Below, in pieces: positions 25,792-36,611 of a stretch of DNA of 64,000 nt (position 1 is the stretch's first letter; every line of letters starts with the position of its first letter). The notes below the pieces were generated by a model. The model saw nothing but the letters and a program-made list of their open reading frames with translations. It was not told where the DNA came from and did no database searches. Made by a program: the position numbers and the translations under genes. Source of the stretch: Devosia sp. 66-14 (GTDB taxonomy: Bacteria > Pseudomonadota > Alphaproteobacteria > Rhizobiales > Devosiaceae); NCBI GenBank assembly GCA_001899085.1, contig MKVB01000006.1, positions 496,160-560,159 of the forward strand. Direction: 5' to 3'.

Positions 25792-26090
25792 CGTTCGCTC
25801 TCCCGGCTGCGCCGCGCCGCCCGACTCATCAGGTAGCGCGCCAGGGCTACGGTCGCGAGGAAGCTGACCAGCGCCAGCGCGATGGCAATGTCGATGTAGA
25901 GAGTGAACCCGGTCAGCACGGCCACCCCGCCGATGAAGCCCACGGCCAAGACGCCGATCATGTCGAGGGCCAGGATACGGTCGCCGAGGTTGGGGCCGCG
26001 GATCAATCGAATCACCGCCAGCACCATGCCGATCAGCAGCAGCCCGAGTGCGGCCTGGCCCGCCAGTTGCAATGCCGCTGCGCCACTCAA
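25788..26090 (-). CDS. mnhF: cation/proton antiporter subunit F
   Basis: Membrane protein of 100 aa with three hydrophobic segments and the conserved RLIRGPNLGDRILALDMIG of MnhF/MrpF. It starts with TTG overlapping the mnhE stop by 4 nt, so translation is probably coupled. Confidence 0.92.
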   Translation of the reverse strand: MSGAAALQLAGQAALGLLLIGMVLAVIRLIRGPNLGDRILALDMIGVLAVGFIGGVAVLTGFTLYIDIAIALALVSFLATVALARYLMSRAARRSRESER

Positions 26091-26566
26091 TTGCAGGCCC
26101 CCCTCACCTTGGCCTCGAAGCCCTGAGCAATCTCGGCGATGAACGCCTCCCGGTCGGTGACGTGAATGGCATGGATATAGAGGAAGCGCCGGTCCTCGGA
26201 GACGTCGACGCTCAGCGTACCGGGCGTCAGGGTGATCAGGTTGGCCAGGAGCGTGATCTCGGCGTCACGCGTCACGCTCAGCGGGAAGGCGATGATGGCC
26301 GGCCGGATATGCGCGTTGAGGTCGGGGCGCAGCACCAGCCGGGCGACGCGCAGCGCGCTCACCACCAGCTCGATGATGAACAGCCACGCCAATGCGGCAA
26401 TGCGCAGAGCGCGCGGCAGAACGTGCGGACGCGAGACGTATTGGCGGACCACGAACAGGCAGGCGACGCTGACCAGCGCCCCGAGCAGCAGGTTGGGCAG
26501 CGTGAAGCTGCCGGTGACCGCCGCCCAGCCCAGCGCCAGCACGATGGTGAGAAGGACCAGGCTCAT
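26087..26566 (-). CDS. mnhE: cation/proton antiporter subunit E
   Basis: Protein of 159 aa: two to three N-terminal membrane segments, then a cytoplasmic domain with LITLTPGTLSVDVSEDRRFLY, the hallmark of MnhE/MrpE. ATG 26566 overlaps the mnhD stop by 4 nt. The length is normal. Confidence 0.92.
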   Translation of the reverse strand: MSLVLLTIVLALGWAAVTGSFTLPNLLLGALVSVACLFVVRQYVSRPHVLPRALRIAALAWLFIIELVVSALRVARLVLRPDLNAHIRPAIIAFPLSVTRDAEITLLANLITLTPGTLSVDVSEDRRFLYIHAIHVTDREAFIAEIAQGFEAKVRGACN

Positions 26567-28139
26567 GGCGCTGCTCCCGCAAGGCCGGTGGCGACGACAT
26601 AGTTGGCCGGCTGCAGCAGTCCGGCGGCCGCGTCCCGGCCGAAGCCGAGCAGCGGCTCCGGCCACAGCCCGAGTGCGAGCACCACGAAGGTCAGGACGCC
26701 GGCCGTACCAAGCCCAAGCCGGCGCACCCGCGGCGCCAGTGGTTTGAGGTCCGGGTTCGGCGCTTCCGTTACCGCCCCTTCATGCCCGGCGCGCCAGAAG
26801 ATGTGCGCCCACAACCGGCTCACCGCGATCAGCGTCAGCAGGGCGTTGCCGAGTACGGCGATCCACAACGCCAGTGCCCAGCCGTCGCCGCCAAAGCCCC
26901 ATGCCTCGATGCCGCCCTGCACCAGCAACAGCTTGGGCCAGAAACCGAGGAATGGCGGGACGCCGGCCACGGCCAGCATCAGCACGAAGAACAGCAGCGA
27001 CGGGAGCGAAGCGGCCGCATAGATGCCGCCCATCCGCCGCGTATCGGTCTCGCCGGTCATCGTCTCAAGCAGCCCGGCAACGAGGTAGAGCCCGGTGATC
27101 GTCAGCATGGCATGCAGCACATAAGTGGCCGAACCGGCCAGCCCCGCCGCGTTGCCGAGGGCCGCCCCGGCAATGGTGGCGCCGATGCCGCCGATGACCA
27201 GGAAGCCGAGGGCCCGCCTGAGATTGGTTTCGGCAATCGCGCCCAGCGGGCCGAGAAGCAGCGTGCCGATCGCCACCAGCGCCAGCACCGGCTCGAGGAT
27301 TTCCCGGCTCGCCGGCAGCAGCATCACCAGCGCCCGCAGCAGCGCATAGACACCCACCTTGGTCAGCAGCCCCGCCATCAGCGCCGAGATCGCCGGCGGC
27401 GGCGCGTGATAGCTGGCGGGCAGCCAGGCGTTCACCGGAAACGCCGCAGCCTTCATGCCGAAAGCGAGGAGCAGCAGCGCCGCGATCGAGGCCAGCACGG
27501 CGGGGTTGCCGGCGCCCGCGCGGCCGACGATGTCGGCCATGTTGAGCGTCCCCAGGGTGCCGTAGAGCAACCCCAGCGCCGCAAGGAAGAACGTCGTCGC
27601 GAGGAAGTTGAGGAAGCCGTATTTCACCGTGCCGTCGAGCTGGATGTTGCGCCCGCCCAGCACCATCAGCCCGAAGCTCGAGATCAGCATCACCTCGAAC
27701 CAGACATAGAGGTTGAACAGATCGCCGGTGAGGAACGAGCCGCTCACCCCGGCGAGCAGCAAGAGGACCAGCGGATAGACGCCGTCGCGACGCGCCCGGT
27801 CGGGCATATCCATCCTCAGATAAACCAGCAGCAGCAGCGTCACCCCGGCTGCCGCCAGCGCGAAGACCGCCCCGGTAAGGTCGGCGACGAAGCTGATGCC
27901 GAAGGGCGGCAGCCAGCGCCCCATGGTCATCGCCACCGGTCCGGCTTCGCTGACCCTGAGCGCCAGCGCGATGTCGGAGACGACAATCACCGCCACGACG
28001 CCGAGCGCCAGCCAGAACTGGGCCTCGCGCGCTTCGCGCAACATCAGAAGCACAGCGCCGCCCAGCAGGGCCAGCACCACCGGCAGAATCACCAGCCAGT
28101 CGGTCGGGTGCGTCGCGAAATCCTGCATGGCGCCGCTCA

Positions 28140-28140
<1 letters not shown>
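26563..28140 (-). CDS. mnhD: cation/proton antiporter subunit D
   Basis: Large proton-translocating-type subunit, 525 aa with about 14 membrane segments, homologous to NuoM/NuoN. Conserved features include FNLYVWFEVMLISSFGLM (with the family Glu in the membrane), KYGFLNFLATTFFLAALG and PASYHAPPPAISALMAGLLT. The ATG overlaps the mnhC stop by one nt. Confidence 0.93.
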
Positions 28141-28516
<376 letters not shown>

Positions 28517-28517
<1 letters not shown>

Positions 28518-28939
28518 CAGGCGCCCCCCTCATCGTCCTCGAGCGCCAGCGCAACGGCCGAGATGGTGCCGAAGACCACGAAGTAGACCCCGATGTCGAA
28601 CACCATCGGGGTGGAAATGGCGACCTCCACCCCGTCGAACTCGAAGCTGCTCCACAGTCCGGTGAGGAACGGCACGTCGAACAGGATCGACAATACGCCC
28701 GCCAGCCCGGCCAGAGCGACGCCGAACCCGGCATAGGCCAGCGGATGGGCCTTCAGCGCCGTGCGCGCGGCGGCGACGCCCATGGCCATGCCGTAGATGG
28801 TCAGCGCCGAGGCCGCGATCAGCCCGCCGATGAAGCCGCCGCCCGGCTCGTTGTGCCCGCGCAGCAGCACGAACACCGAAAACACCAGCATGACGGCAAC
28901 CAGCAGCGGGGCGATGGTGCGAAAGATCAGCGAGTTCAT
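28517..28939 (-). CDS. mnhB: cation/proton antiporter subunit B
   Basis: Membrane protein of 140 aa with four hydrophobic segments. Typical MnhB/MrpB motifs [18 protein letters not shown] and [20 protein letters not shown] are present. In some rhizobia A and B are fused (PhaAB); here they are separate genes overlapping by 4 nt. Confidence 0.93.
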
Positions 28940-31314
28940 GGCGCCGCCTTACGCGCCGCACGGCGCTTCGGTTGTGGTTGGGGCTCAGCCGGCACAACCT
29001 CGACGGGCCTCTGCCGCCGGGCGCCGCGGATCAGCGCCAGGATGGCGATGCCGGCGGTCATCACCACCGAGATCTCGCCCAGCGTGTCCAACCCGCGGAA
29101 GTCGACGAGGATGACGTTGACGATGTTGTGCCCATGCGCGATCGGCACGCTGTGGGCATTGAAGAAGGTGGACAGCCTGAGATCGAAGGGGCCCTCGATC
29201 ACGGCCCAGAGCAGCGTGGTGACCGCCACCCCGCCAAGCAGCGCCACGCCGCCGTCCCGAGCCCAATCCTCGAGGGGGCGCGGGTCGGCGCTGTCGAGAT
29301 CAAGCCGCGTCATCACCAGCGCCAGGATCACCACGCTGAGGATTTCGACCATGAATTGGGTGAAGCTCAGGTCCGGCGCGCCGAACACCAGATAGAGCAG
29401 CGCCACCGCCAATCCCTGCACCCCGAGCGCAAGGATGGCGAACAGGCGGCGGCGGGCATAGACGACGGTCCCCACCCCCAGCACGGCGAGCCCAACCAGC
29501 CCCCATTCGTAAAAGCGCAGGTCGAGGCTTTGTGGCCCACGCGGCAGCCCGTCCATCAGCCAGAGCGGTCCGATCGCAGCGACCACCAGCAGCACGAACA
29601 CCACGAACAGATAGAGCTCCAACCGCCCGTGGTGCAGCAGCCGGGTCACGGCGCCGGCGAACCGCACGATGCCGAAATACACCCAGTCGAAGCCGGTATC
29701 GAAGGTCCAGCCGATGGTCGTGGCGAGGCGGCGCAACAGCGATCGCGCCAGGTCGAGCCTGAGGAACAGCCCGATCGCCAGCACCCAGGTGGCAACCGAC
29801 AGCCAGAAGGCCGGCCCGAACAGATCGACGGCGAACTTCAGGTGCGTATCCACCGCGACGCCGAGAATCGCTGACGTCGCCGGCGCCACCGCCAGCTCGC
29901 CGACGAGCGCCGGGATGAAGCCGAGAAAGATGCCGAGCAGACCCAGCACAACCGGCCCGGCGAGCATTGCGACGGGAGCTTCGTGCGGTTCGATCGGCGT
30001 GGTCAGCAACTGGCCCATGAACGGCTTGATCAGCAGCGCCAGCCCGATGGCGCCCAGCAGGCCGTTGCCGAGCACCAGCGCCGCGAGCGCCAGCAGCGAC
30101 TCGAGCTGTCCGAGCGCCAGCGCCGCATACATTTCTTCCTTGGCGAAAAACCCGATCAGCGGCGGCAACCCGAACATCGCGGCCGACGCCATGATGGTGC
30201 CGATGAAGCTCACTGTCATCGGATCGCGCAGCCCGCCGAGCATGGTGATATCGCGCGTGCCGGTGCCGTGGTCGATTGCCCCCACCACCAGGAACAGCCC
30301 GGCCTTGTAAAGCGCGTGGGCGACGAAATAGAGCACCGCGGCGGTGACCGCCAGCTCGGTGCCGGCGCCCAGCAACAGCATCAGCAGCCCGAGCGAGGCC
30401 AGCGTCGTCTGCGCCAGCATCTGCTTGAGGTCGGTCTGGAGCAATGCGGCGATCGCGCCCCAGAGCAGGGTCGCGCCGCCGAACGCCATCAATGTCAGGT
30501 TCCATATCGCCTCGCCGCCCAGATGCGGGGTCATCCGTGCCACCAGGTACACGCCCCCCTGCACCATGGTGGCGGAGTGAAGGTAAGCCGAGACCGGGGT
30601 CGGCGCCTCCATGGCGTTGGGCAGCCAGAAATGGAACGGCAGTTGCGCCGATTTGGTGAAAGCGGCCAGCAGCACCAACCCGACCAGCAGCGGATAGGCG
30701 GCGTTGCCCTTGAGGTCGCCGGCGGCGCTCAGCGCCCAGCCACCGGTGATGGCGTAGATCGCCACTCCTGCCGCCAACAGCGCCAGCCCCCCAAGGCCGG
30801 TCACCACCAGGGCCTGGATCGCGGCGCGACGCGCCGCCTGCCGCGTATGGTCGAAACCGATCAGGAGGAAGGAGGCGACCGAGGTCAGCTCCCAGAACAG
30901 GTAGAGCGCCACCAGGTTGTCGGCGAGCACCAGCCCCTGCATCGCCCCCATGAAGGCCAGGAGGAAACCGAGAAATCGCCCCTGCCGGTGCCCTTTGAGG
31001 TAGGCGCCGGAGTAGAGCAACACGAACGCGCCGACGCCGGCGATGGTCAGCGCGAAGACGAGGCTCAGCCCATCAATCAGGAAGCTGAGTTCCAGCCCCC
31101 AGGACGGCGCCCATGGCCAAGCCACGCGGACGACTTCGCCGGTGCTGGTCCGCTCGAGCAACGGCCACAGCGCGATGAAGGCCGCGACCGGCACCAGCGC
31201 GACCACCCATCCGCTGAGGTCACCGACCAGCCGATGGATCAGCGGCGCCAGCGCCGCCGCCAGGAATGGCAGCAGCACGGCAAGTGCGATCGCAATGTCC
31301 GGAGTGACCTCCAC
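28936..31314 (-). CDS. mnhA: cation/proton antiporter subunit A
   Basis: Largest antiporter subunit, 792 aa with about 20 membrane segments. The N-terminal ~500 residues are NuoL-like ([40 protein letters not shown]). The C-terminal ~250 residues carry the MbhD/MbhE-like extension ([37 protein letters not shown]). It starts with GTG at 31314 and is the first gene of the operon. The complex exports Na+ or K+ in exchange for protons, supporting salt and alkaline tolerance. Confidence 0.93.
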   Translation of the reverse strand: MEVTPDIAIALAVLLPFLAAALAPLIHRLVGDLSGWVVALVPVAAFIALWPLLERTSTGEVVRVAWPWAPSWGLELSFLIDGLSLVFALTIAGVGAFVLLYSGAYLKGHRQGRFLGFLLAFMGAMQGLVLADNLVALYLFWELTSVASFLLIGFDHTRQAARRAAIQALVVTGLGGLALLAAGVAIYAITGGWALSAAGDLKGNAAYPLLVGLVLLAAFTKSAQLPFHFWLPNAMEAPTPVSAYLHSATMVQGGVYLVARMTPHLGGEAIWNLTLMAFGGATLLWGAIAALLQTDLKQMLAQTTLASLGLLMLLLGAGTELAVTAAVLYFVAHALYKAGLFLVVGAIDHGTGTRDITMLGGLRDPMTVSFIGTIMASAAMFGLPPLIGFFAKEEMYAALALGQLESLLALAALVLGNGLLGAIGLALLIKPFMGQLLTTPIEPHEAPVAMLAGPVVLGLLGIFLGFIPALVGELAVAPATSAILGVAVDTHLKFAVDLFGPAFWLSVATWVLAIGLFLRLDLARSLLRRLATTIGWTFDTGFDWVYFGIVRFAGAVTRLLHHGRLELYLFVVFVLLVVAAIGPLWLMDGLPRGPQSLDLRFYEWGLVGLAVLGVGTVVYARRRLFAILALGVQGLAVALLYLVFGAPDLSFTQFMVEILSVVILALVMTRLDLDSADPRPLEDWARDGGVALLGGVAVTTLLWAVIEGPFDLRLSTFFNAHSVPIAHGHNIVNVILVDFRGLDTLGEISVVMTAGIAILALIRGARRQRPVEVVPAEPQPQPKRRAARKAAP

Positions 31315-31484
31315 TCGGGTCCGCCCCCCTGTGGGATTCGCTTCCCGGTCACCTTAGCCCGCCAGCCCGCCCCGGCAAGGCAAACCGGTCGGCGCGACAA
31401 TGTGCACCACAGCTTTGTGAGCACGGGACGATTTGCGATCGGTCGGCGCAATCGCCATATGCAGCGCATAACGGAGATTCCCCG

Positions 31485-31886
31485 ATGAGCGAGACCTTCA
31501 AGGTTCAGAAGTCCGACGAGGAGTGGCGCGCCACGCTCAGCCCCGAGCTTTATCGCATCGCGCGCGAGCACGGCACCGAGCGACCCTGGTCCCATATCTA
31601 CAACACCGAAAAGCGCGACGGCGTCTATCACTGCGCCTCGTGTGGCGCCGAGCTGTTCACCGCCGACACCAAATACGAATCCGGCTCCGGCTGGCCGAGC
31701 TTCTTTTCGGCCATCGAGGGCTCGGTGGCCCAGACCGTCGACCGCTCGCACGGCATGGTGCGCGTCGAAGCTCACTGCGCCAATTGCGGCGCCCATCTCG
31801 GCCATATCTTCCCGGATGGCCCCAACCCGACGGGCGAGCGCTTCTGCATGAACGGCACCAGCCTGCAGTTCGAGCCGAAGGCCTAG
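31485..31886 (+). CDS. msrB: peptide-methionine (R)-S-oxide reductase
   Basis: Enzyme of 133 aa reducing methionine-R-sulfoxide in proteins. Two CxxC zinc pairs are visible (CASCGAELF and CANCGAHLGH), along with GSGWPSFF and the catalytic Cys C121 in RFCMNGTSLQF. No signal peptide, so cytoplasmic. Single gene, followed immediately by the repeat at 31916. Confidence 0.95.
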   Translation: MSETFKVQKSDEEWRATLSPELYRIAREHGTERPWSHIYNTEKRDGVYHCASCGAELFTADTKYESGSGWPSFFSAIEGSVAQTVDRSHGMVRVEAHCANCGAHLGHIFPDGPNPTGERFCMNGTSLQFEPKA

Positions 31887-31915
31887 GACCACCACTGGAC
31901 GCTATTGTCGCTCCA

Positions 31916-32025
31916 ACCACCGGCGTCATTCCCGCGGAGGCGGGAACCCAGTGGGATGTTTCACCCTCCACCGGCGTTGCGGCATCGCACAAATTTCCCG
32001 CCCCCGCGGGAATGACGCCGGTGGT
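31916..32025. repeat. palindromic intergenic repeat, copy 1 (left of the GIY-YIG gene)
   Basis: 31-bp inverted arms at 31916-31946 and 31995-32025 differ at one base and share the core CGTCATTCCCGCG. The ~48-bp interior (CCAGTGGGATGTTTCACC...) is homologous in sequence to that of copy 2 at 32357. Same orientation as copy 2. Confidence 0.9.
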
Positions 32026-32035
32026 CAGTCGGAGC

Positions 32036-32335
32036 TCAGGTGAACAGCGTCGGATACAGGTCCACCCAGGCCGGGTTCTTTTCCTCGATCAGCCTGATCT
32101 TCCAAGCCCGATTCCACTTCTTCAGCTGCTTCTCCCGCAAGATTGCATACTCGGCGTCACCTTGCTGCTCGAACCACACCAACCGATGCAACCCGTACTT
32201 GCTGGTGAAACCCGGCACCAGGTTTTCGCGATGGATGTAGGTCCGTCCAACGAGATCGCTGGTCACTCCGATGTAGATCGTCCCACCCATTTTGTTGGCG
32301 AGCATGTAGACGTAGAAATCCTTCTCGCTGTCCAT
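32036..32335 (-). CDS. GIY-YIG nuclease family protein
   Basis: Small nuclease-like protein of 99 aa. The GIY-YIG motif appears as YVYMLANKMGGTIYIGVTSD, followed by the conserved Arg region (LVGRTYIHREN) and a Glu-containing segment (AILREKQLKKWNRAWKIRLI). This is the stand-alone UvrC-N-terminal-like family (YhbQ/COG2827). The gene and ~20 bp either side are framed by two directly repeated palindromic elements, an arrangement suggesting mobility or an association between the nuclease and the repeat. Its substrate is unknown. Confidence 0.9.
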   Translation of the reverse strand: MDSEKDFYVYMLANKMGGTIYIGVTSDLVGRTYIHRENLVPGFTSKYGLHRLVWFEQQGDAEYAILREKQLKKWNRAWKIRLIEEKNPAWVDLYPTLFT

Positions 32336-32356
32336 TCGCTACCTCAATCCGCCCCG

Positions 32357-32462
32357 TTCACCGGCGTCATTCCCGCGAAGGCGGAAACCCAGTCCGATCT
32401 TTCAACCTCCACTGGCGCTGCAGCATCCCACTAGGTTCCCGCCTTCGCGGGAATGACGTCGT
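32357..32462. repeat. palindromic intergenic repeat, copy 2 (right of the GIY-YIG gene)
   Basis: Inverted arms at about 32361-32388 and 32434-32461 share the CGTCATTCCCGCGAAGGCGG core with copy 1. The interior (CCAGTCCGATCTTTCAACCT...) aligns with that of copy 1 with scattered differences, so the copies are related but not recent duplicates. Confidence 0.9.
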
Positions 32463-32502
32463 AGGGTAATACCACCCTCCGAGTTTTCATCGAGATCCTC
32501 CC

Positions 32503-34575
32503 ATGCCCACCCCACCCGTCGCCGAACGCCGCCAGCATGCCAGCACTCATCACGGCATCACCCGGCAGGATCCCTATCACTGGCTGCGGGCCGATAACTG
32601 GCAGGAGGTGATGCAGGATCCCTCTACCCTGCCGGCCGACATCCGCAGCTATATCGAGGCGGAGAACGCCTATTTCGCCGAGGCCTTCGAGACGGCGCAC
32701 GAGACGCTCGTCGACAAGATCTATCGCGAGATCCGCGGCCGCATCAAAGAGGACGAGAGCGGCATCCCGTCGGCCGATGGCCCATGGGCCTACAACTCGC
32801 GCATGGAAGAGGGAAAGCAATACCCGATCCTCGTCCGCACGCCGCGCGACGGGGGCGACGAACAGGTGCTGCTCGATTGCAATGTCGAAGCCGGCGAGGA
32901 CTATTTCGGCTTTGGCGGCGGCGATCACGATCCGTCACACCGGCTGCTCGCCTGGAGCGCCGACCGGCAGGGTTCGGAATTCTACACCCTCAACATCCGC
33001 GACCTCGCCACGGGCGAAGATACCGGCGAGATCATCGAGGACGTCGCCGGCGGCGGTGTGTGGTCGGCCGACTCAAGCGCCATCTACTACTCGGAGTATG
33101 ACGACAATCATCGTCCCTTCCGGGTCCGCCGCCACGTGCTCGGCACGCCGCAGGCCGATGACGAGATCGTCTACGAGGAGAAGGACCCCGGCTTCTTCGT
33201 CGGCGTCGACGAGACCCTCAGCCGCAATTACATCGTCATCGATGCGCATGATCACCAGACCTCCGAATTCTGGCTGATCGACACCCGCACCGGCGGCGCC
33301 CCCAAGCTCGTCTCGCCGCGCCTCGTCGACCGTGAGTACGACGTCGAAGACCGCGACGGGGTGTTCTACATTCTCACCAATGCCGACGGCGCCGAGGACT
33401 TCAAGATCGTCACCGTCGCCGCTGACAATCCGGCAGCCGACAACTGGATCGACCTGGTCCCGCACCGCCCCGGCGTGCTGATCCTCGACATCATCTTGCT
33501 CAGTCAGCACCTCATCCGGCTCGAGCGCTCCGAGGGGCTGCCGCGCATCGTGGTCCGCAACCTCGACGATGGCGAAGAGTGGACGGTCAAGTTCGACGAG
33601 GAGGCCTATGCGCTGGGCATGTCGGCCGGTTTCGAGTTCGACACCACGACCATCCGCTTCACCTATTCGTCGCCGACCACCCCGTCGCGCACCTATGACC
33701 TTGACCTCGTGACGCGCGAACGTACCCTGCTGAAGGAGCAGGTGGTCCCTTCCGGCCACAACCCGGATGACTATGAGACCAGGCGCATCTTCGCCACTGC
33801 GCGAGATGGCGAGCGGGTGCCGGTGACCCTGCTCTATCGCAAGGGCCTCGAGCTCGATGGCAAGGCGCCTGCCCTGCTCTACGGCTATGGCGCCTATGGT
33901 CACGCGCTGACGGCCGGTTTCTCGGTGTCGAAGCTTTCGCTGGTCGATCGCGGCTTCGTCCACGCCACGGCACATATCCGCGGCGGCATGGACAAGGGCT
34001 ACGCCTGGTACAAGAACGGCCGGCGCGAGCACAAAACCAACACCTTCACCGACTTCATCGCCGCCGCCGAAACGCTGATCGAGCTGGGCTATACCAGCAA
34101 GCAGCGGATCGTCGCCGAGGGTGGTTCGGCGGGCGGCCTGCTGATGGGCGCCGTCACCAACATGCGCCCCGACCTGTGGGCCGGCGTGATCGCGGAGGTG
34201 CCGTTCGTCGACGTGCTCAATACCATGCTCGACGAAACCCTGCCGCTCACCCCACCGGAATGGCCCGAATGGGGCAACCCGATCGCCGACAAGGCGGCCT
34301 ACGACCGCATTGCCGGCTATGCCCCCTACGAGCAGGTGGCGGCCAGGGACTATCCGCCGATCTTTGCGCTGGCCGGCCTTACCGATCCGCGCGTCACCTA
34401 CTGGGAGCCGGCCAAGTGGGTTGCCAAGCTCCGCGCCACCAAGACCGACGGCAACGCGCTCTATCTCAAGACCCATATGGGCGCCGGCCACGGCGGTGCT
34501 TCGGGCCGCTTCGACCAGCTCAAGGAGACCGGGCTGAGCTATGCCTTTGCGCTCAGTTGCGTCGGATTGGCATAA
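32503..34575 (+). CDS. S9 family peptidase, oligopeptidase B type
   Basis: Cytoplasmic serine oligopeptidase of 690 aa that typically cleaves short peptides after basic residues. The N-terminal ~400 residues form the beta-propeller (DPYHWLRADNWQEVM start) and the C-terminal ~270 residues the alpha/beta-hydrolase. The catalytic triad reads S542 in GGSAGG, D628 in LTDPRVTY and H663 in GAGHGG. Length is normal. Single gene between the repeat and sod. Confidence 0.92.
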   Translation: MPTPPVAERRQHASTHHGITRQDPYHWLRADNWQEVMQDPSTLPADIRSYIEAENAYFAEAFETAHETLVDKIYREIRGRIKEDESGIPSADGPWAYNSRMEEGKQYPILVRTPRDGGDEQVLLDCNVEAGEDYFGFGGGDHDPSHRLLAWSADRQGSEFYTLNIRDLATGEDTGEIIEDVAGGGVWSADSSAIYYSEYDDNHRPFRVRRHVLGTPQADDEIVYEEKDPGFFVGVDETLSRNYIVIDAHDHQTSEFWLIDTRTGGAPKLVSPRLVDREYDVEDRDGVFYILTNADGAEDFKIVTVAADNPAADNWIDLVPHRPGVLILDIILLSQHLIRLERSEGLPRIVVRNLDDGEEWTVKFDEEAYALGMSAGFEFDTTTIRFTYSSPTTPSRTYDLDLVTRERTLLKEQVVPSGHNPDDYETRRIFATARDGERVPVTLLYRKGLELDGKAPALLYGYGAYGHALTAGFSVSKLSLVDRGFVHATAHIRGGMDKGYAWYKNGRREHKTNTFTDFIAAAETLIELGYTSKQRIVAEGGSAGGLLMGAVTNMRPDLWAGVIAEVPFVDVLNTMLDETLPLTPPEWPEWGNPIADKAAYDRIAGYAPYEQVAARDYPPIFALAGLTDPRVTYWEPAKWVAKLRATKTDGNALYLKTHMGAGHGGASGRFDQLKETGLSYAFALSCVGLA

Positions 34576-34678
34576 TTCCACCCAAAGCGGGAATTGTTGA
34601 GCAATGCCAAAGGGCCTATATCGGAACCAGCCCAGCGGCCAACAATCATAGAGACTGTCCCCCAAGGAGGCATCCAGA

Positions 34679-35287
34679 ATGGCATACGAACTTCCCCCCC
34701 TGCCCTACGCCTATGACGCGCTCGGCCCGTACATGAGCAAAGAGACGCTCGAGTTCCACCACGACAAGCACCACCAGGCGTATGTCACCAACGCCACCAA
34801 GCTGGCCGAGGGCAAGGGTCTCGACGTGCTCGCGCTCGAAGACCAGGTCAAGGAAGTGTTCGGCAAGGATCCGGGCCTCTTCAACAACCTGGGCCAGCAC
34901 TACAACCACGTGCATTTCTGGAACTGGATGAAGCCCAATGGCGGTGGCGGGGCCGGGAAGGTTCCGGCGGCGCTGATCAAGGCGATCGATTCCGACCTCG
35001 GCGGTTTCGACAAGTTCCGTGCCGATTTCATCAATGCCGGCACCACGCAGTTCGGCTCGGGCTGGGCCTGGCTGTCGCTCAAGGATGGCAAGCTCCAGGT
35101 CACCAAGACCGCCAATGGCGAGTCGCCGCTGGTGCATGGCAACGCCAAGCCGCTGCTCGGCGTCGACGTGTGGGAACACTCCTATTACATCGACTACCGC
35201 AACGCGCGCCCGAAGTACCTCGAAGCCTGGTTCGACAACCTGGTGAACTGGGAACACGTCGAGTTCCTGTTCGAAGAAGCTCGCTGA
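34679..35287 (+). CDS. sodB: superoxide dismutase, Fe/Mn family
   Basis: Enzyme of 202 aa that dismutates superoxide. Metal ligands are H27 (LEFHHDKHH), H74 (GQHYNHVHFW), and the Asp and His of DVWEHSYYIDY. No signal peptide, so cytoplasmic. A perfect AAGGAGG ribosome site precedes ATG 34679. The sequence does not decide between Fe and Mn with certainty; alphaproteobacterial enzymes of this type often accept either. A strong terminator follows. Confidence 0.94.
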   Translation: MAYELPPLPYAYDALGPYMSKETLEFHHDKHHQAYVTNATKLAEGKGLDVLALEDQVKEVFGKDPGLFNNLGQHYNHVHFWNWMKPNGGGGAGKVPAALIKAIDSDLGGFDKFRADFINAGTTQFGSGWAWLSLKDGKLQVTKTANGESPLVHGNAKPLLGVDVWEHSYYIDYRNARPKYLEAWFDNLVNWEHVEFLFEEAR

Positions 35288-35341
35288 GCCTCGCCAGCGA
35301 GCACCCGCCGCGCTTGATCGAAGCGCTGCAGAATGCGTTCA

Positions 35342-35369
35342 GGGCCCGCTTCGGCGGGCCCTTTTCTTT
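35342..35369 (+). terminator. rho-independent terminator after sod
   Basis: GGGCCCGC-TTCG-GCGGGCCC forms an 8-bp stem with a stable UUCG tetraloop, followed by TTTTCTTT. It is 54 nt past the sod stop. Confidence 0.95.
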
Positions 35370-35486
35370 GAGACGACCGGCCGTCGACCGGCAAAAGGCG
35401 GAAAATCGCCTTATCCGCATTTCCTGCGGCTTTCGCCGGCCGCGACGCAATGGTAACGATTGATTAACCATTGGGAGCGCGAGACC

Positions 35487-35993
35487 TTGGCCGAACCAGT
35501 CCGCACCATAGCCGTCCTCGTCGCCAACCCGGCGTTAAGCTCCATTCTCAGCATGGTGCTGGCTTCCGTCCGCAGCTTTCGGGTGCGTCCGTTCGAATCC
35601 GAACTGGCGCTGGTCACCTATATGCGGCTGGCGCCGGTCGACGTGGTGGTCACCGATTTCGACAGCGCCGCAGCCCGCGCCGACCGGGTTGCGCGCGACC
35701 TGCGCGCCGACCAGAGCATCCCGCATCACGACTACCAGGTGATCGCGCTCGCCAGCGTGGTTTCGCCCGAGACCAAGGAACTCTGCATCGCCTCGGGCAT
35801 CGACGAGGTCATCGTCAAGCCGATGTCGCCAAGGTACCTGCTGGAGCGCGTGCAATCGCGCCTCGCCCGCCGCGCTGCCAGCTTCGCCGGATATCGGTCG
35901 GTGCGCACCGCGTCGGCTCGGCGCCAGGACTTTTCGCAGTATGGCAACGTCATTCCGCTTTGGACGCGCGAACGCCCGCTGCCGACGCACTGA
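35487..35993 (+). CDS. single-domain receiver (response regulator-like) protein
   Basis: Protein of 168 aa with a CheY-like receiver fold: phospho-acceptor Asp D57 in VVVTDFDS, a later Ser/Thr region (VIALASVV) and the conserved Lys in EVIVKPMSP. The ~40 residues after the receiver are basic and end in PLWTRERPLPTH, with no DNA-binding domain. TTG 35487 is chosen because GGGAG lies ~10 nt upstream; an earlier TTG at 35460 is also in frame. No kinase gene is adjacent. Confidence 0.7.
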   Translation: MAEPVRTIAVLVANPALSSILSMVLASVRSFRVRPFESELALVTYMRLAPVDVVVTDFDSAAARADRVARDLRADQSIPHHDYQVIALASVVSPETKELCIASGIDEVIVKPMSPRYLLERVQSRLARRAASFAGYRSVRTASARRQDFSQYGNVIPLWTRERPLPTH

Positions 35994-36044
35994 GCCCTGC
36001 AATCGATCGCCGGCAGGGCGTGACGACGCGCGCTGCACGCCGTC

Positions 36045-36611
36045 CTACGCCGTAACGTTCAGCGCCCAGGCCACCTTGTTCCACAGGTCGTCGACATTGT
36101 CGGTGAACACCACGACACGGTCGGCGTGGCTCACCGAGTGGCTGAGGATGTCGGTGGCCATGCCGCGCATGGCTTCGAACGCCCGGTGGTGATTGAGCAG
36201 GACGACCGGTTTGCCGCCGGCGCCGCCACCCGCCCGCACCCAGGTGCGATAGAGAGCAGCCGCCGAGGCGAGCGAACCGGGCAACCCGACGAAGCCCTGC
36301 GCCAGTTCGCCCACGCGCTTGACCCGCGCCTCCGGGTCATCGATCCGCTCCACCGGGACCTCGGCCAGTGCCGCCGGCGCCTGGAATGCCGCGTCGGCCA
36401 CGATCAGCACCTCGCCTCCGGCGGCGCGGGCGCTGGTGATCAGCGGGATGTTGTCCAGGGTTTCGTCGGCAAGGCAGATGATCCGGGCGCCATGGCGGGC
36501 CAGCAGGGTTCCGGCCTGCGACATCAGCGAACTGCGCTCCGCATCGCCGGGCCCCTTGTCGGAGGCGAATACGGCCAGCGACGGATGGTTCTGCGCGACG
36601 TTACCGACCAC
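36045..36611 (-). CDS. Rossmann-like protein, possibly SLOG/LOG-related, function unknown
   Basis: Protein of 188 aa with alternating beta/alpha segments ([48 protein letters not shown]). [20 protein letters not shown] segment recalls the PGGxGT-type loop of LOG/SLOG proteins, but the exact motif is absent. GTG 36611 overlaps the 3' end of the HerA-like ATPase gene by 11 nt, indicating co-transcription. Family assignment is tentative. Confidence 0.5.
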   Translation of the reverse strand: MVGNVAQNHPSLAVFASDKGPGDAERSSLMSQAGTLLARHGARIICLADETLDNIPLITSARAAGGEVLIVADAAFQAPAALAEVPVERIDDPEARVKRVGELAQGFVGLPGSLASAAALYRTWVRAGGGAGGKPVVLLNHHRAFEAMRGMATDILSHSVSHADRVVVFTDNVDDLWNKVAWALNVTA

